Notes under the pieces: model-generated | What the model saw: only the letters and a program-made list of their open reading frames with translations | The model's database searches: none | Told to the model about the DNA's origin: nothing | From: Rikenellaceae bacterium | Lineage (GTDB): Bacteria > Bacteroidota > Bacteroidia > Bacteroidales > UBA932 | Assembly: GCA_900769385.1 (NCBI GenBank) | Contig: CAAGGO010000205.1 | Coordinates: 1-9,217, forward strand | Reading direction: 5' to 3' | DNA length: 9,217 nucleotides | Translations under genes and position numbers: made by a program | Shown here: in pieces, positions 1 to 6,731 of the stretch | Layout: each line of letters starts with the position of its first letter | How positions within the stretch are numbered: position 1 is the stretch's first letter

Positions 1-204
1 GACCTTGGTACGGTTCATGTAAAAGGAGTTGTCCTGATCCAACGCAGGGATAAAGACAACCTTCGTGGTGGAGGAATCATACATATCCACGGCTTCATCC
101 AGAATCAGATACGCCTCCGTCTGCCGTTCCTTTTCTTCCTTATGGATTTCTTCCTCCTTATGGTGCTTAGCGGAATTGGCCTTGCAGTCTACAAAAGATT
201 CCGG
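1..204 (-). other. Open minus-strand frame, possible fragment of an unrelated gene
   Basis: Seen: reading leftwards from 204, this frame is stop-free to the window edge, right after an in-frame TGA at 207-205. The stretch from about 150 down to 1 reads like a real globular protein: a charged Lys/Glu-rich helix followed by segments such as AYLILDEAVDMYDSS, KVVFIPALDQ and DNSFYMNRTKV. Its codons (CGG, ACG, GCG, CTG) look natural. The + strand reading of the same bases gives a hydrophilic Arg/His-rich string that does not fit the membrane protein that follows. No start codon is visible, so this would be the middle or end of a gene whose beginning is missing. I do not recognise the family. It could also be chance, or chimeric sequence at an assembly edge. 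Confidence 0.35.
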
Positions 205-1626
205 TCAATAGCCCTGGGAATGCGCAGGACCACCAAGCCTTGTCTGGCAGACAGAATAGCCCTTGCCTGCCTGTGGAGCATCTTTCCGCTGAGGCTTTTG
301 GCTGAAAGCTTTACTGCAGGTATAGCCGGAGGCAGTTTCCTTACCAAGCCTATGCACTGGCTCTTTGCCAATTTCCTCAGCAATGACCTGCATATCCTGC
401 CAACCTGGTGGGCCTACTCAACGGCTCTGGGTGTCTTTTTCCTGGCACTGCCGTTCAGCAGATATATGCATATCCCTACAGAGGCATTCCTGATAATGCT
501 CAGAAATGCAGGAATAAAGGCAACACATCCGCGCAGAGGATTTGCCGAAGCTGAAATCTATTCCTGCTCAAGCTGCGGAATCTGCATTGATGCCTGCCCT
601 ATGAACGTGCAGAAGAAGAACCTCAAGTTCTCATCTGTATATATGATCCGATTCCTCAGAAGGCGAAATGCCAAGAAAACAAAAGAGATAGCAGACAAAT
701 GCCTTATGTGCGGCAAATGCGTTGCCTTGTGCCCTGTAGGGGTTGATTCCTGCAATCTCAAGAGAGCTCACAGAGCCACTGAGAACAACAATATACAATA
801 TGATTACAGCTACTTGAGCGCAGCAAAACACCCTGCTCCACACAATACGCCAACCCCAACACAGGCAACATCAATGCAGGAAACATCATCACCGGCTGCA
901 ACAACTGAAGATAGCTGCAATGTTGCACAAGCTCAGAAGGAGGACAAGATCCTCTACTTTGCAGGATGTATGACCCACCTCACCCCGTCAATCCTTAAGA
1001 GTATGGTGGAAATCTTTGAACTGTCGGGAAGCAAATATGTATTTGCAGACAAGGATGGTGGTGTATGTTGTGGAAGACCTCTCATTCTTGCAGGAAGAAA
1101 AGATGCTGCAAATGAGGTTATTGCAAGGAATACCCAACTCATTCAGGGAAGCGGATGCAACAAGGTGGTCCTCTCCTGCCCTATCTGCCTTAAAGTGCTC
1201 AAAGAGGAGTACAGGCTGCAGGGAATTGAGCTTCTGCACCATACCCAGTTTATAGACAGTCTCCTGAAAGAGGGTAAAATTAAGGTAAAGAACAACGGGG
1301 AGAGTATGGTTTACCACAACCCTTGCGAACTTGGCAGAGGATGCGGAATTTACAGGGAACCCCTTAATGTGCTTGAGCAGATAGGAGAACTCCGCAAAGC
1401 CGAGAAAGAGGGCAAGGAGAGCATCTGCTGCGGCGGAAGCCTTGGAAGCCTTACCCTAACCTATGACGAACGTGCAAAAATAACCCAGGGCTCACTTAAT
1501 GCCCTAACAATAAACAACCCAAGCAAAATTGTTACAGCGTGTCCTCTGTGCCTAAAAACATTTGCAGACAAAAGCTCTGTTCCGGTTGAAGACATTGCTA
1601 AAATTGTAAGGGACAATATTTGCTGA
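142..1626 (+). CDS. Membrane-anchored (Fe-S)-binding protein, CCG-domain reductase (HdrD/GlpC-like)
   Basis: Likely an electron-transfer subunit on the inner face of the cytoplasmic membrane. Seen in order: hydrophobic segments near residues 3-18, 40-56 and 88-105; two 4Fe-4S motifs of CxxCxxCxxxCP type (C142/145/148/152 and C187/190/193/197); a Pro/Thr/Ser/Ala-rich linker at about 228-262; then two CCG cysteine-rich domains (C276, C309-C310, C346, C349 and C395, C429-C430, C467, C470). This is the layout of the C-terminal part of heterodisulfide reductase D, GlpC and related membrane (Fe-S) oxidoreductases. The electron donor and acceptor cannot be read from the sequence. Many relatives have a longer multi-helix N-terminal domain. 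Here only about three helices are present, and the bases before the ATG look unrelated, so the gene may be 5'-truncated. ATG at 160 (residue 7) is an alternative start. No terminator follows; the next promoter overlaps the end of this gene. Confidence 0.85.
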   Translation: MDFFLLMVLSGIGLAVYKRFRSIALGMRRTTKPCLADRIALACLWSIFPLRLLAESFTAGIAGGSFLTKPMHWLFANFLSNDLHILPTWWAYSTALGVFFLALPFSRYMHIPTEAFLIMLRNAGIKATHPRRGFAEAEIYSCSSCGICIDACPMNVQKKNLKFSSVYMIRFLRRRNAKKTKEIADKCLMCGKCVALCPVGVDSCNLKRAHRATENNNIQYDYSYLSAAKHPAPHNTPTPTQATSMQETSSPAATTEDSCNVAQAQKEDKILYFAGCMTHLTPSILKSMVEIFELSGSKYVFADKDGGVCCGRPLILAGRKDAANEVIARNTQLIQGSGCNKVVLSCPICLKVLKEEYRLQGIELLHHTQFIDSLLKEGKIKVKNNGESMVYHNPCELGRGCGIYREPLNVLEQIGELRKAEKEGKESICCGGSLGSLTLTYDERAKITQGSLNALTINNPSKIVTACPLCLKTFADKSSVPVEDIAKIVRDNIC

Positions 1627-1650
1627 ATAGTGTAAAATAGAGTACTTTTG
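1619..1650 (+). promoter_or_regulatory. Bacteroidota sigma promoter for the PLP enzyme-SulP operon
   Basis: TTTG at 1619-1622 lies exactly 20 bases before TACTTTTG at 1643-1650. This matches the Bacteroidota TTTG-N19-21-TAnnTTTG pattern. The -33 box overlaps the last codons of the Fe-S gene (stop at 1624-1626). Transcription would start near 1656, leaving only about 10 A-rich leader bases before the ATG at 1667. This arrangement argues that the downstream operon is transcribed on its own. Confidence 0.75.
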
Positions 1651-1666
1651 TGCCCCTAAAAAATAA

Positions 1667-2959
1667 ATGGAAATGGAGATTAAACCTACTTCATACATAC
1701 TGGAAAACTGCGCCACAAAACGTCAGTTTGCAGATGAGGGATGGATGCTTGCAGACCCTCAGCATAAGGACCCTGCACTTGTAAGGGCCGTTTATGAGAA
1801 AAAACAGATAGAGTTCAAGGACAACTCCTACGGTTTGTACAAATTTGCAGACTGGATGCCTGTTTCAAGGATGCTTGAAGGCTCCTGCGCCCCTGTAACC
1901 TACAAGAGCGAGGCCCTTGCAAAGGAGTTTGGTCTGGAGAACCTTTACATAACCTTCAGCGGATGGTGGCCTGAGAAAGGGGCAGCAATGCCAACCTGCT
2001 CGTTCAAGGAGACCGAGGCTTATTCTGTTTGCGGAAGACTTCCAAAGGAGAACAACCGTGTGCTTGTTGTGGCATCGGCCGGCAACACAGCCCGTGCATT
2101 TGCCCAGGTATGTTCAAACAACAACATTCCAATTGTAATTGCAATCCCTTATGACAACCTTAACGCATTGTGGTTCCGTGAGCCGCTGAATGATTGCGTA
2201 AAGATTATCTGCACCCCTACCGGCACAGATTACTTTGATGCCATTGCCCTTGCTGCAAAACTCAACGGCAGCCCAAGATATATGGAAGAGGGAGGAGCAA
2301 AGAATGTTGCCCGCAGGGACGGTATGGCAACCACAGTCCTTTCAGCAGCAGAAGTGATAGGCCGTATTCCCGACAGCTATTTCCAGGCAGTTGGAAGCGG
2401 AACCGGCACAATTGCAGCATACGAGTCAAACATCAGACTTATTGAGGACGGCAGGTTCGGAAGCCACCTTATGAAGCTTATCCCTTCACAGAACATTCCG
2501 TTTACCCCAATGTATGATGCCTTTAAGGCAGACAGCAGGGCACTCCTTCCATTTGATGAAGACGAGGCCCGTGTAAAGGCTCTTGAGATTACTGCAAAAG
2601 TACTCTCTAACCGCAAACCTCCTTACGGTATTGTCGGAGGCCTGTATGATGTACTTAAGGAGAGCAACGGAGATATGGAGATTGTAACCAATGAGGAATT
2701 GGATGCAGCCTGCCAGCTGTTTGAGAAGCTTGAGGGAATTGATATCCACCCTGCTGCTGGAGTTGCAGTGGAGAGCTTGAGAAAAGCCGTAAGGAAGAAC
2801 ATCATCAAAAAAGATGAGGTGGTTATGCTTAACATCACCGGAGGCGGTGAGAAACGCTTCAAGGCAGAGCACAACTGGACTGGTGTGGAGCCTCACCTTG
2901 TAATGGATGCCTCTACCCCGGCTGAGGAGGTTATTGCAGCTGTTGACAAACTATTTTAA
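1667..2959 (+). CDS. Cysteate synthase-like PLP enzyme (threonine synthase family)
   Basis: Fold-type II PLP enzyme, 430 residues, cytosolic. Seen: the PLP-lysine motif TCSFKE with K114, the cofactor-ring loop SAGNTARAF (137-145), the phosphate-binding loop VGSGTG (242-247) and a C-terminal NITGGGEKR (389-397). Threonine synthase itself usually has SFKD at the lysine. The SFKE form, with FSGWWPEKGA just before it and YFQAVGSGTG later, matches what I recall of archaeal cysteate synthase, a threonine synthase paralogue that makes L-cysteate and phosphate from O-phosphoserine and sulfite. In Bacteroidota cysteate feeds sulfonolipid (capnine) synthesis. Automated annotation may say threonine synthase. 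The call rests on remembered motifs, not an alignment. A second ATG at 1673 is an alternative start. It is first in an operon with the SulP gene, which fits use of a sulfur oxyanion. Confidence 0.78.
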   Translation: MEMEIKPTSYILENCATKRQFADEGWMLADPQHKDPALVRAVYEKKQIEFKDNSYGLYKFADWMPVSRMLEGSCAPVTYKSEALAKEFGLENLYITFSGWWPEKGAAMPTCSFKETEAYSVCGRLPKENNRVLVVASAGNTARAFAQVCSNNNIPIVIAIPYDNLNALWFREPLNDCVKIICTPTGTDYFDAIALAAKLNGSPRYMEEGGAKNVARRDGMATTVLSAAEVIGRIPDSYFQAVGSGTGTIAAYESNIRLIEDGRFGSHLMKLIPSQNIPFTPMYDAFKADSRALLPFDEDEARVKALEITAKVLSNRKPPYGIVGGLYDVLKESNGDMEIVTNEELDAACQLFEKLEGIDIHPAAGVAVESLRKAVRKNIIKKDEVVMLNITGGGEKRFKAEHNWTGVEPHLVMDASTPAEEVIAAVDKLF

Positions 2960-2977
2960 CCTAACTATAAATTAAAA

Positions 2978-4684
2978 ATGAGCTTTAAATTTTCTGAGGT
3001 ATTCCAGCCCAAATTATTTGAGCTATTCAAAAAAGGCAACTACAATAAGCAGACCTTTACCGCAGACCTCATAGCGGGTATTATTGTAGGTATCATTGCC
3101 CTGCCACTTGCAATTGCATTTGGTATTGCCAGTGGAGTTTCACCACAACAAGGTCTTATTACCGCTGTAGTGGCAGGTTTTCTTGTTTCATTCTTTGGCG
3201 GATCACACTTCCTTATTGGAGGTCCTACAGGTGCATTCATTGTAATCGTTTATGGAATTGTTGCCCAGTACGGCATTTCAGGCCTTATTGTAGCAACAGT
3301 GCTTGCAGGTATCATCCTGGTACTTATGGGTATCTTCAAACTGGGAAGCATCATCAAATTCATCCCTTACCCTATTGTAGTGGGCTTCACCAGCGGTATT
3401 GCCGTGGTTATCTTCTCTACACAGGTAAAAGATTTCCTTGGCCTTACAATTGAGAACCTTCCAAGTGAGTTCATCCCGCAGTGGAGCGCTTACTTCAGCC
3501 ACTTGGGAACATTCAAGCTGCACGAGTTCCTTTTGAGCTTGGGTTGCTTGCTTGTAATCATTTTCTGGCCTAAAGTAACCAAGAAAGTTCCGGGTTCACT
3601 TATTGCAATTATCCTTGGTACAGCAGTTTCCATCCTCCTTACCAAATTTGGAGTGGTAGAGTTTGCAACTATCGGGAGCAAATTCCCTGAACTTGCAAAT
3701 GGCATAGAGGTTCCAAAACCTGTGGTTCCGCACATCACTTGGGACACTGTACAGAATATGTTCCAGCCTGCATTTACAATTGCCCTTTTGTGTGCAATTG
3801 AGTCATTGCTTGCAGCTATGGTGGCAGACGGTGTAACAGGCAAGAAACACAACTCAAATACAGAGCTTATTGGCCAGGGTATAGCAAACATCATTACCCC
3901 ATTCTTTGGCGGTATTCCTGCTACAGGTGCATTGGCAAGAACAATGGCAAACATCAACAACGGCGGTAAATCTCCGGTTGCCGGTCTTGTACACGCAGTT
4001 GTACTGTTGCTTATCTTCCTGTTCCTTATGCCATACGCAGTATACATTCCACTAGGCTGTCTTGCAGCAATCCTTGTAATGGTTGCATACAATATGAGTG
4101 AGTGGAGAACCTTCAAATACCTGCTAAAAGGAAACAGAACAGACGTTGCAGTGCTTCTTATCACCTTCTTCCTTACTGTAATAATTGACCTTACAGTAGC
4201 AATTGAGGTTGGCCTTGTACTTGCAATCATCCTGTTTGTAAAACGTATCTCAGAGACATCATCAATCAAAGTTCTTGAGGGCGATACTGTACCTGGAACA
4301 GAAAATGATGAGAAAGCAATGCTTGCAGACACTGAGCACCTTGATGTGGCTCCAACAGTTGAGATCTATGAGATTGACGGACCTTTCTTCTTTGGTCTTG
4401 CCAGCAAACTTGACGAGATAGACCACTTGCGCAACGCAGACATAAAAGTACGTATCATCCGTATGAGAAAAGTTCCTTTTATGGACTCAACAGGACTGAA
4501 CAACTTGCGCAGCTTGTGGAAACGTTCATCAAAAGAGGGCGTTCAGATTATCCTCAGCGGCGTAAACGACAACGTTCTTGCATACCTTAACAAAGTGGGC
4601 TTTGTACAGGAACTTGGCAAAGAGTACATCTTCCCTCACATCATCCCTGCCGTAGCAAAGGCAAACGAGTTGAGCGGAAAATAA
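2978..4684 (+). CDS. SulP family anion transporter with STAS domain
   Basis: Inner-membrane anion permease, 568 residues, the usual SulP length. Seen: a Sulfate_transp-type membrane domain at about 25-425 with many hydrophobic helices. It has the early signature ALPLAIAFGIASGVSPQQGL (41-60), GGPTGAFIV (81-89), a conserved-type Glu in CAIESLLAA (E276 by count), and GGIPATGALARTMANIN (311-327). A cytoplasmic STAS domain follows at about 455-560, with FMDSTGL (501-507) at the usual regulatory loop. Relatives such as E. coli DauA and cyanobacterial BicA carry dicarboxylates or bicarbonate, others sulfate, so the substrate is not fixed by family. It starts 18 bases after the PLP enzyme with no promoter or terminator between, so the two are co-transcribed. 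That context favours sulfate or sulfite, which is an inference. Tandem hairpins follow the stop. Confidence 0.88.
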   Translation: MSFKFSEVFQPKLFELFKKGNYNKQTFTADLIAGIIVGIIALPLAIAFGIASGVSPQQGLITAVVAGFLVSFFGGSHFLIGGPTGAFIVIVYGIVAQYGISGLIVATVLAGIILVLMGIFKLGSIIKFIPYPIVVGFTSGIAVVIFSTQVKDFLGLTIENLPSEFIPQWSAYFSHLGTFKLHEFLLSLGCLLVIIFWPKVTKKVPGSLIAIILGTAVSILLTKFGVVEFATIGSKFPELANGIEVPKPVVPHITWDTVQNMFQPAFTIALLCAIESLLAAMVADGVTGKKHNSNTELIGQGIANIITPFFGGIPATGALARTMANINNGGKSPVAGLVHAVVLLLIFLFLMPYAVYIPLGCLAAILVMVAYNMSEWRTFKYLLKGNRTDVAVLLITFFLTVIIDLTVAIEVGLVLAIILFVKRISETSSIKVLEGDTVPGTENDEKAMLADTEHLDVAPTVEIYEIDGPFFFGLASKLDEIDHLRNADIKVRIIRMRKVPFMDSTGLNNLRSLWKRSSKEGVQIILSGVNDNVLAYLNKVGFVQELGKEYIFPHIIPAVAKANELSGK

Positions 4685-4706
4685 AATATTCCCTAAAAAA
4701 TACTGA

Positions 4707-4732
4707 AGGGGCTAACCCACCCCCCTCTTTTT
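4707..4732 (+). terminator. Probable first terminator after the SulP gene
   Basis: AGGGG at 4707-4711 pairs with CCCCT at 4722-4726 around a 10-base loop, followed by CTTTTT. It begins 23 bases after the SulP stop. The stem is short but all G:C except one pair. Confidence 0.5.
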
Positions 4733-4737
4733 AAACG

Positions 4738-4785
4738 AGCAATCTCCGCTAGAGTACATTCTAATAGAGATTGCTTTCTTTATTA
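4738..4785 (+). terminator. Second terminator, nested hairpin closing the operon
   Basis: AGCAATCTC at 4738-4746 pairs perfectly with GAGATTGCT at 4767-4775. Inside it TAGA (4750-4753) can pair with TCTA (4760-4763). The tail continues TTCTTTATT. The T-rich tail lies on the + side, so it ends transcription coming from the SulP gene. Confidence 0.65.
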
Positions 4786-4834
4786 AACGAATTTCGAGTC
4801 ATCATCCTTTATTTGATATCCTCCTCCCGTGAAA

Positions 4835-4975
4835 TTCGGAAAGAGCAGTATCCAATCACTGAACACTATCCGGAAAGGGTAAGTGCTCCTACCAGAACAA
4901 TTTTGTCTCAGAGGCAGCACTACCCCACCCCACAACACCTTCTGGAAAGGACAAGTGTTCCCTCCAAATATCACG
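4835..4975. repeat. Cluster of degenerate ~36-base tandem repeats
   Basis: Four diverged units can be laid out at about 4835-4868, 4869-4905, 4906-4940 and 4941-4975. Units 1, 2 and 4 share (T)(T/C)C/T-GGAAAG near the start; unit 3 is the weakest (TCTCAGAGGCAG). The clearest pair, 4863-4897 and 4935-4969, agree at about 25 of 35 positions, 72 bases apart. On the minus strand the period corresponds to roughly 12 codons (for example NTCPFQKV and STYPFRIV). This is not a CRISPR: there is no conserved repeat with unique spacers. The origin is unknown. Confidence 0.45.
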
Positions 4976-5086
4976 AAACATCATCACAACTTGACGGACA
5001 GATAACAATTCTCTGTAAATTCTCCCATATCCAAACCGTTTACAAATCCTTTAGCCATCCACTATGTTCAGAAAGTATACCATTTA

Positions 5087-5146
5087 TTGCACAAACTTTA
5101 CTTCCTCTCCCACATTTGTGCAGAAAATAGCCTTGAATTGCACAAA
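5087..5146. repeat. Three TTGCACAAA motifs, two direct and one inverted
   Basis: TTGCACAAA stands at 5087-5095 and again at 5138-5146. Between them TTTGTGCA at 5115-5122 is the perfect complement of its last eight bases. The direct copies extend to ATTGCACAAANTT. They lie 60-115 bases upstream of the promoter of the HNH gene and could be a regulator-binding array or a hairpin remnant. Confidence 0.4.
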
Positions 5147-5202
5147 ATTCTTTATTTCAAGTAAGTCTTGCAGGTTTATGTAGGTCAATTGCCCGATTTT
5201 AC

Positions 5203-5210
5203 TAACTTTG
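5203..5210 (+). promoter_or_regulatory. Promoter -7 box for the HNH-HIT pair
   Basis: TAACTTTG fits TAnnTTTG exactly. No good TTTG lies 19-21 bases upstream (only TTATG at 5176-5180). A start near 5216 falls just before the ATG at 5229. It also lies after the TTG at 5208, which argues against that TTG as start codon. Confidence 0.5.
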
Positions 5211-5228
5211 TTCAGCAAGCAAAAATTC

Positions 5229-6308
5229 ATGCAAATACCACAACAAGAAAGGCTTAGTACAGGCCGTCTCAGCCGCGTATTTAACAATACGGTTGCAACA
5301 TACAAATACTATTGGCTCATAGCAATACTAAATATCCATATGAGCACAGGTGCCTTGAAAATATCCATATGGGATATAATAATTTCCATGATATCCAATG
5401 CATGGTATCCCATACACTACTTCAGGCTCTCATTTGGCAAAAGCGACTCCATGTACATTGCCATAAAAACCATACGCGAACTGACTGGACTACCATACGA
5501 TGCCACTAAAAAACAAATAGAAGATACCCTTAAAGCCCAACTGAACAGAAAAGAAATTAAAGCAGCATTAAGAGTATTTACAATCAATGTACCTTTTCGT
5601 TTTCTAAGGCCATGGATAGACTCCTCAGACAACAAAGAAGTCGTCATAAGATCCCAATCCCTGGAAAATGGTGCACTATATGCTCTATATAAACACGAAA
5701 AAGAAGACTGGATAATCCAGCTCAACCCCGTATGGACTGAATACCTGCAAGAACACTACTCTATTCTGTTGGATTTCTCATACTGGAACCTCACACTATT
5801 CCTTCAAACAAGAAACCCCAATGTACCTAACATACCAAACAAACTCATCAGACCCGAAGCTAGAAAATCCCTGAACAACCAGCGCAAATTTTGGGACACT
5901 ATTATACAGGCATCCGGCCCAATTAAATGCATATATACAAATACAAACCTCACAACTGGTAACTTTGATCTGGATCATTTTATCCCTTGGAGTTTTGTTA
6001 CACATGACCTTTCCTGGAACCTGATTCCAAGCAATCCATCAGTAAACTCATCAAAATCAGACAAGATTCCAGATTTGGAATATTACCTGCCCAAACTCTC
6101 TGCCATGCACCATAACGCACTAAAAACATACTGCAGTTTGGGTAAAAGTGATAAAGCTCTGGAAGACTACGTATCACTAGGCTACACAATTAGGGAACTC
6201 CTGGAAATGCCACAACACAAATTCCAGGAAATATACCACCAGACATTCTCCCCAATGGCACAAATAGCCTGCAACATGGGCTTTGAACAATGGAAATATC
6301 AAAAATAG
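5229..6308 (+). CDS. HNH endonuclease domain protein
   Basis: Predicted nuclease, 359 residues from the ATG at 5229. The frame is open back to a TTG at 5208, but the -7 box overlaps that codon. Seen: a C-terminal HNH fold with LDHFIPWSF (D249, H250), SWNLIP (N264) and NPSVNSSKSDKIP (N273, K276). This is the His-Asn-Asn/Lys pattern of a beta-beta-alpha-metal nuclease. The usual structural zinc cysteine pairs are absent: only C234 lies just before the motif. The N-terminal ~225 residues form an unnamed domain with an aromatic-rich stretch (TYKYYWLIAIL, NAWYPIHYF, LSFGK) that I recall from Bacteroidota HNH proteins of unknown role. The HIT gene overlaps its end by 19 bases. A role in nucleic-acid defence is an inference from the domain and the neighbours; the substrate is unknown. 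Confidence 0.82.
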   Translation: MQIPQQERLSTGRLSRVFNNTVATYKYYWLIAILNIHMSTGALKISIWDIIISMISNAWYPIHYFRLSFGKSDSMYIAIKTIRELTGLPYDATKKQIEDTLKAQLNRKEIKAALRVFTINVPFRFLRPWIDSSDNKEVVIRSQSLENGALYALYKHEKEDWIIQLNPVWTEYLQEHYSILLDFSYWNLTLFLQTRNPNVPNIPNKLIRPEARKSLNNQRKFWDTIIQASGPIKCIYTNTNLTTGNFDLDHFIPWSFVTHDLSWNLIPSNPSVNSSKSDKIPDLEYYLPKLSAMHHNALKTYCSLGKSDKALEDYVSLGYTIRELLEMPQHKFQEIYHQTFSPMAQIACNMGFEQWKYQK

Positions 6309-6694
6309 CATCTATGGACACACAAAGCACCTGCATATTTTGCCACCTGGCACCAGAACAAATAATAGCAGAAAACAATCTATGTATAGCAATAAGAGAC
6401 GGATTCCCTGTATCCAAAGGGCACACACTCATAATCCCAAAAAGGCACGTTGCCAACTACTTTGATCTCACCCAAGAAGAAACTGCAGCAATGCAGGCCC
6501 TAATGCTGCAAATTAAGGCCCAAATAGACAAAGACCTTAATCCCGACGGATACAACATTGGTATAAATATCAATACCGCCGCCGGCCAAACCATCTTCCA
6601 CGTACACATGCACCTCATCCCCCGCTACACAGGCGACGTAGAAAACCCCAAAGGAGGCGTTAGAGGTGTAATCCCAGGCAAGCAGAAATATTAA
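6290..6694 (+). CDS. HIT family nucleotide hydrolase/transferase
   Basis: Histidine-triad protein of up to 134 residues. Such proteins hydrolyse or transfer nucleotidyl groups, for example diadenosine tetraphosphate or AMP-linked compounds; the substrate here is unknown. Seen: an N-terminal zinc-type CIFC (15-18), GHTLIIPKRH (44-53), GININ (91-95), the triad HVHMHLIP (H104, H106, H108) and a C-terminal GGVRGVIPGKQKY (122-134). The last is typical of one bacterial Ap4A-hydrolase-like branch. The ATG at 6290 gives a 19-base overlap with the HNH gene. ATG at 6314 (residue 9) starts just after the HNH stop and puts CIFC nearer the N-terminus, as in many relatives, so the true start is open. Either way it is probably translationally coupled to the nuclease gene. 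No clear terminator follows. Confidence 0.88.
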   Translation: MEISKIASMDTQSTCIFCHLAPEQIIAENNLCIAIRDGFPVSKGHTLIIPKRHVANYFDLTQEETAAMQALMLQIKAQIDKDLNPDGYNIGININTAAGQTIFHVHMHLIPRYTGDVENPKGGVRGVIPGKQKY

Positions 6695-6731
6695 TAAAGA
6701 AAGCTATTGAGTTGCCATAATTTTTTTACTG

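Larger units (their letters stand above)
4790..5202. other. Gene-poor spacer between metabolic and accessory parts
   Basis: About 410 bases with no convincing gene. The open frames here begin at TTG or inside repeats and give low-complexity Pro/Ser/Thr/His strings. It contains a degenerate ~36-base repeat cluster (4835-4975) and three TTGCACAAA motifs (5087-5146), listed separately. No tRNA or integrase site was seen. Confidence 0.6.

Noticed and set aside
2486..2896. 136-codon minus-strand open frame
   Set aside because: It is antisense to the PLP enzyme gene, whose motifs are intact on the + strand.
3490..4332. 280-codon minus-strand open frame
   Set aside because: It is antisense to the clear SulP gene; its Ile/Thr/Ser-rich translation is the usual shadow of a hydrophobic membrane protein gene.
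4783..4974. 63-codon minus-strand frame over the repeat cluster
   Set aside because: Its internal 12-residue periodicity comes from the DNA repeats. There is no promoter and no recognisable domain, so it is reported only as a repeat cluster.
4835..4975. CRISPR array
   Set aside because: Whole units are diverged; there is no conserved repeat separated by unique spacers and no cas gene nearby.
4771..5130. 119-codon + strand open frame in the spacer
   Set aside because: It begins at a TTG inside the terminator stem, runs through the degenerate repeats and gives a low-complexity Pro/Ser/His string with no family resemblance.
5208..5228. TTG start for the HNH gene
   Set aside because: The TTG overlaps the -7 box TAACTTTG and lies before the likely transcription start; ATG at 5229 is in frame and better placed.
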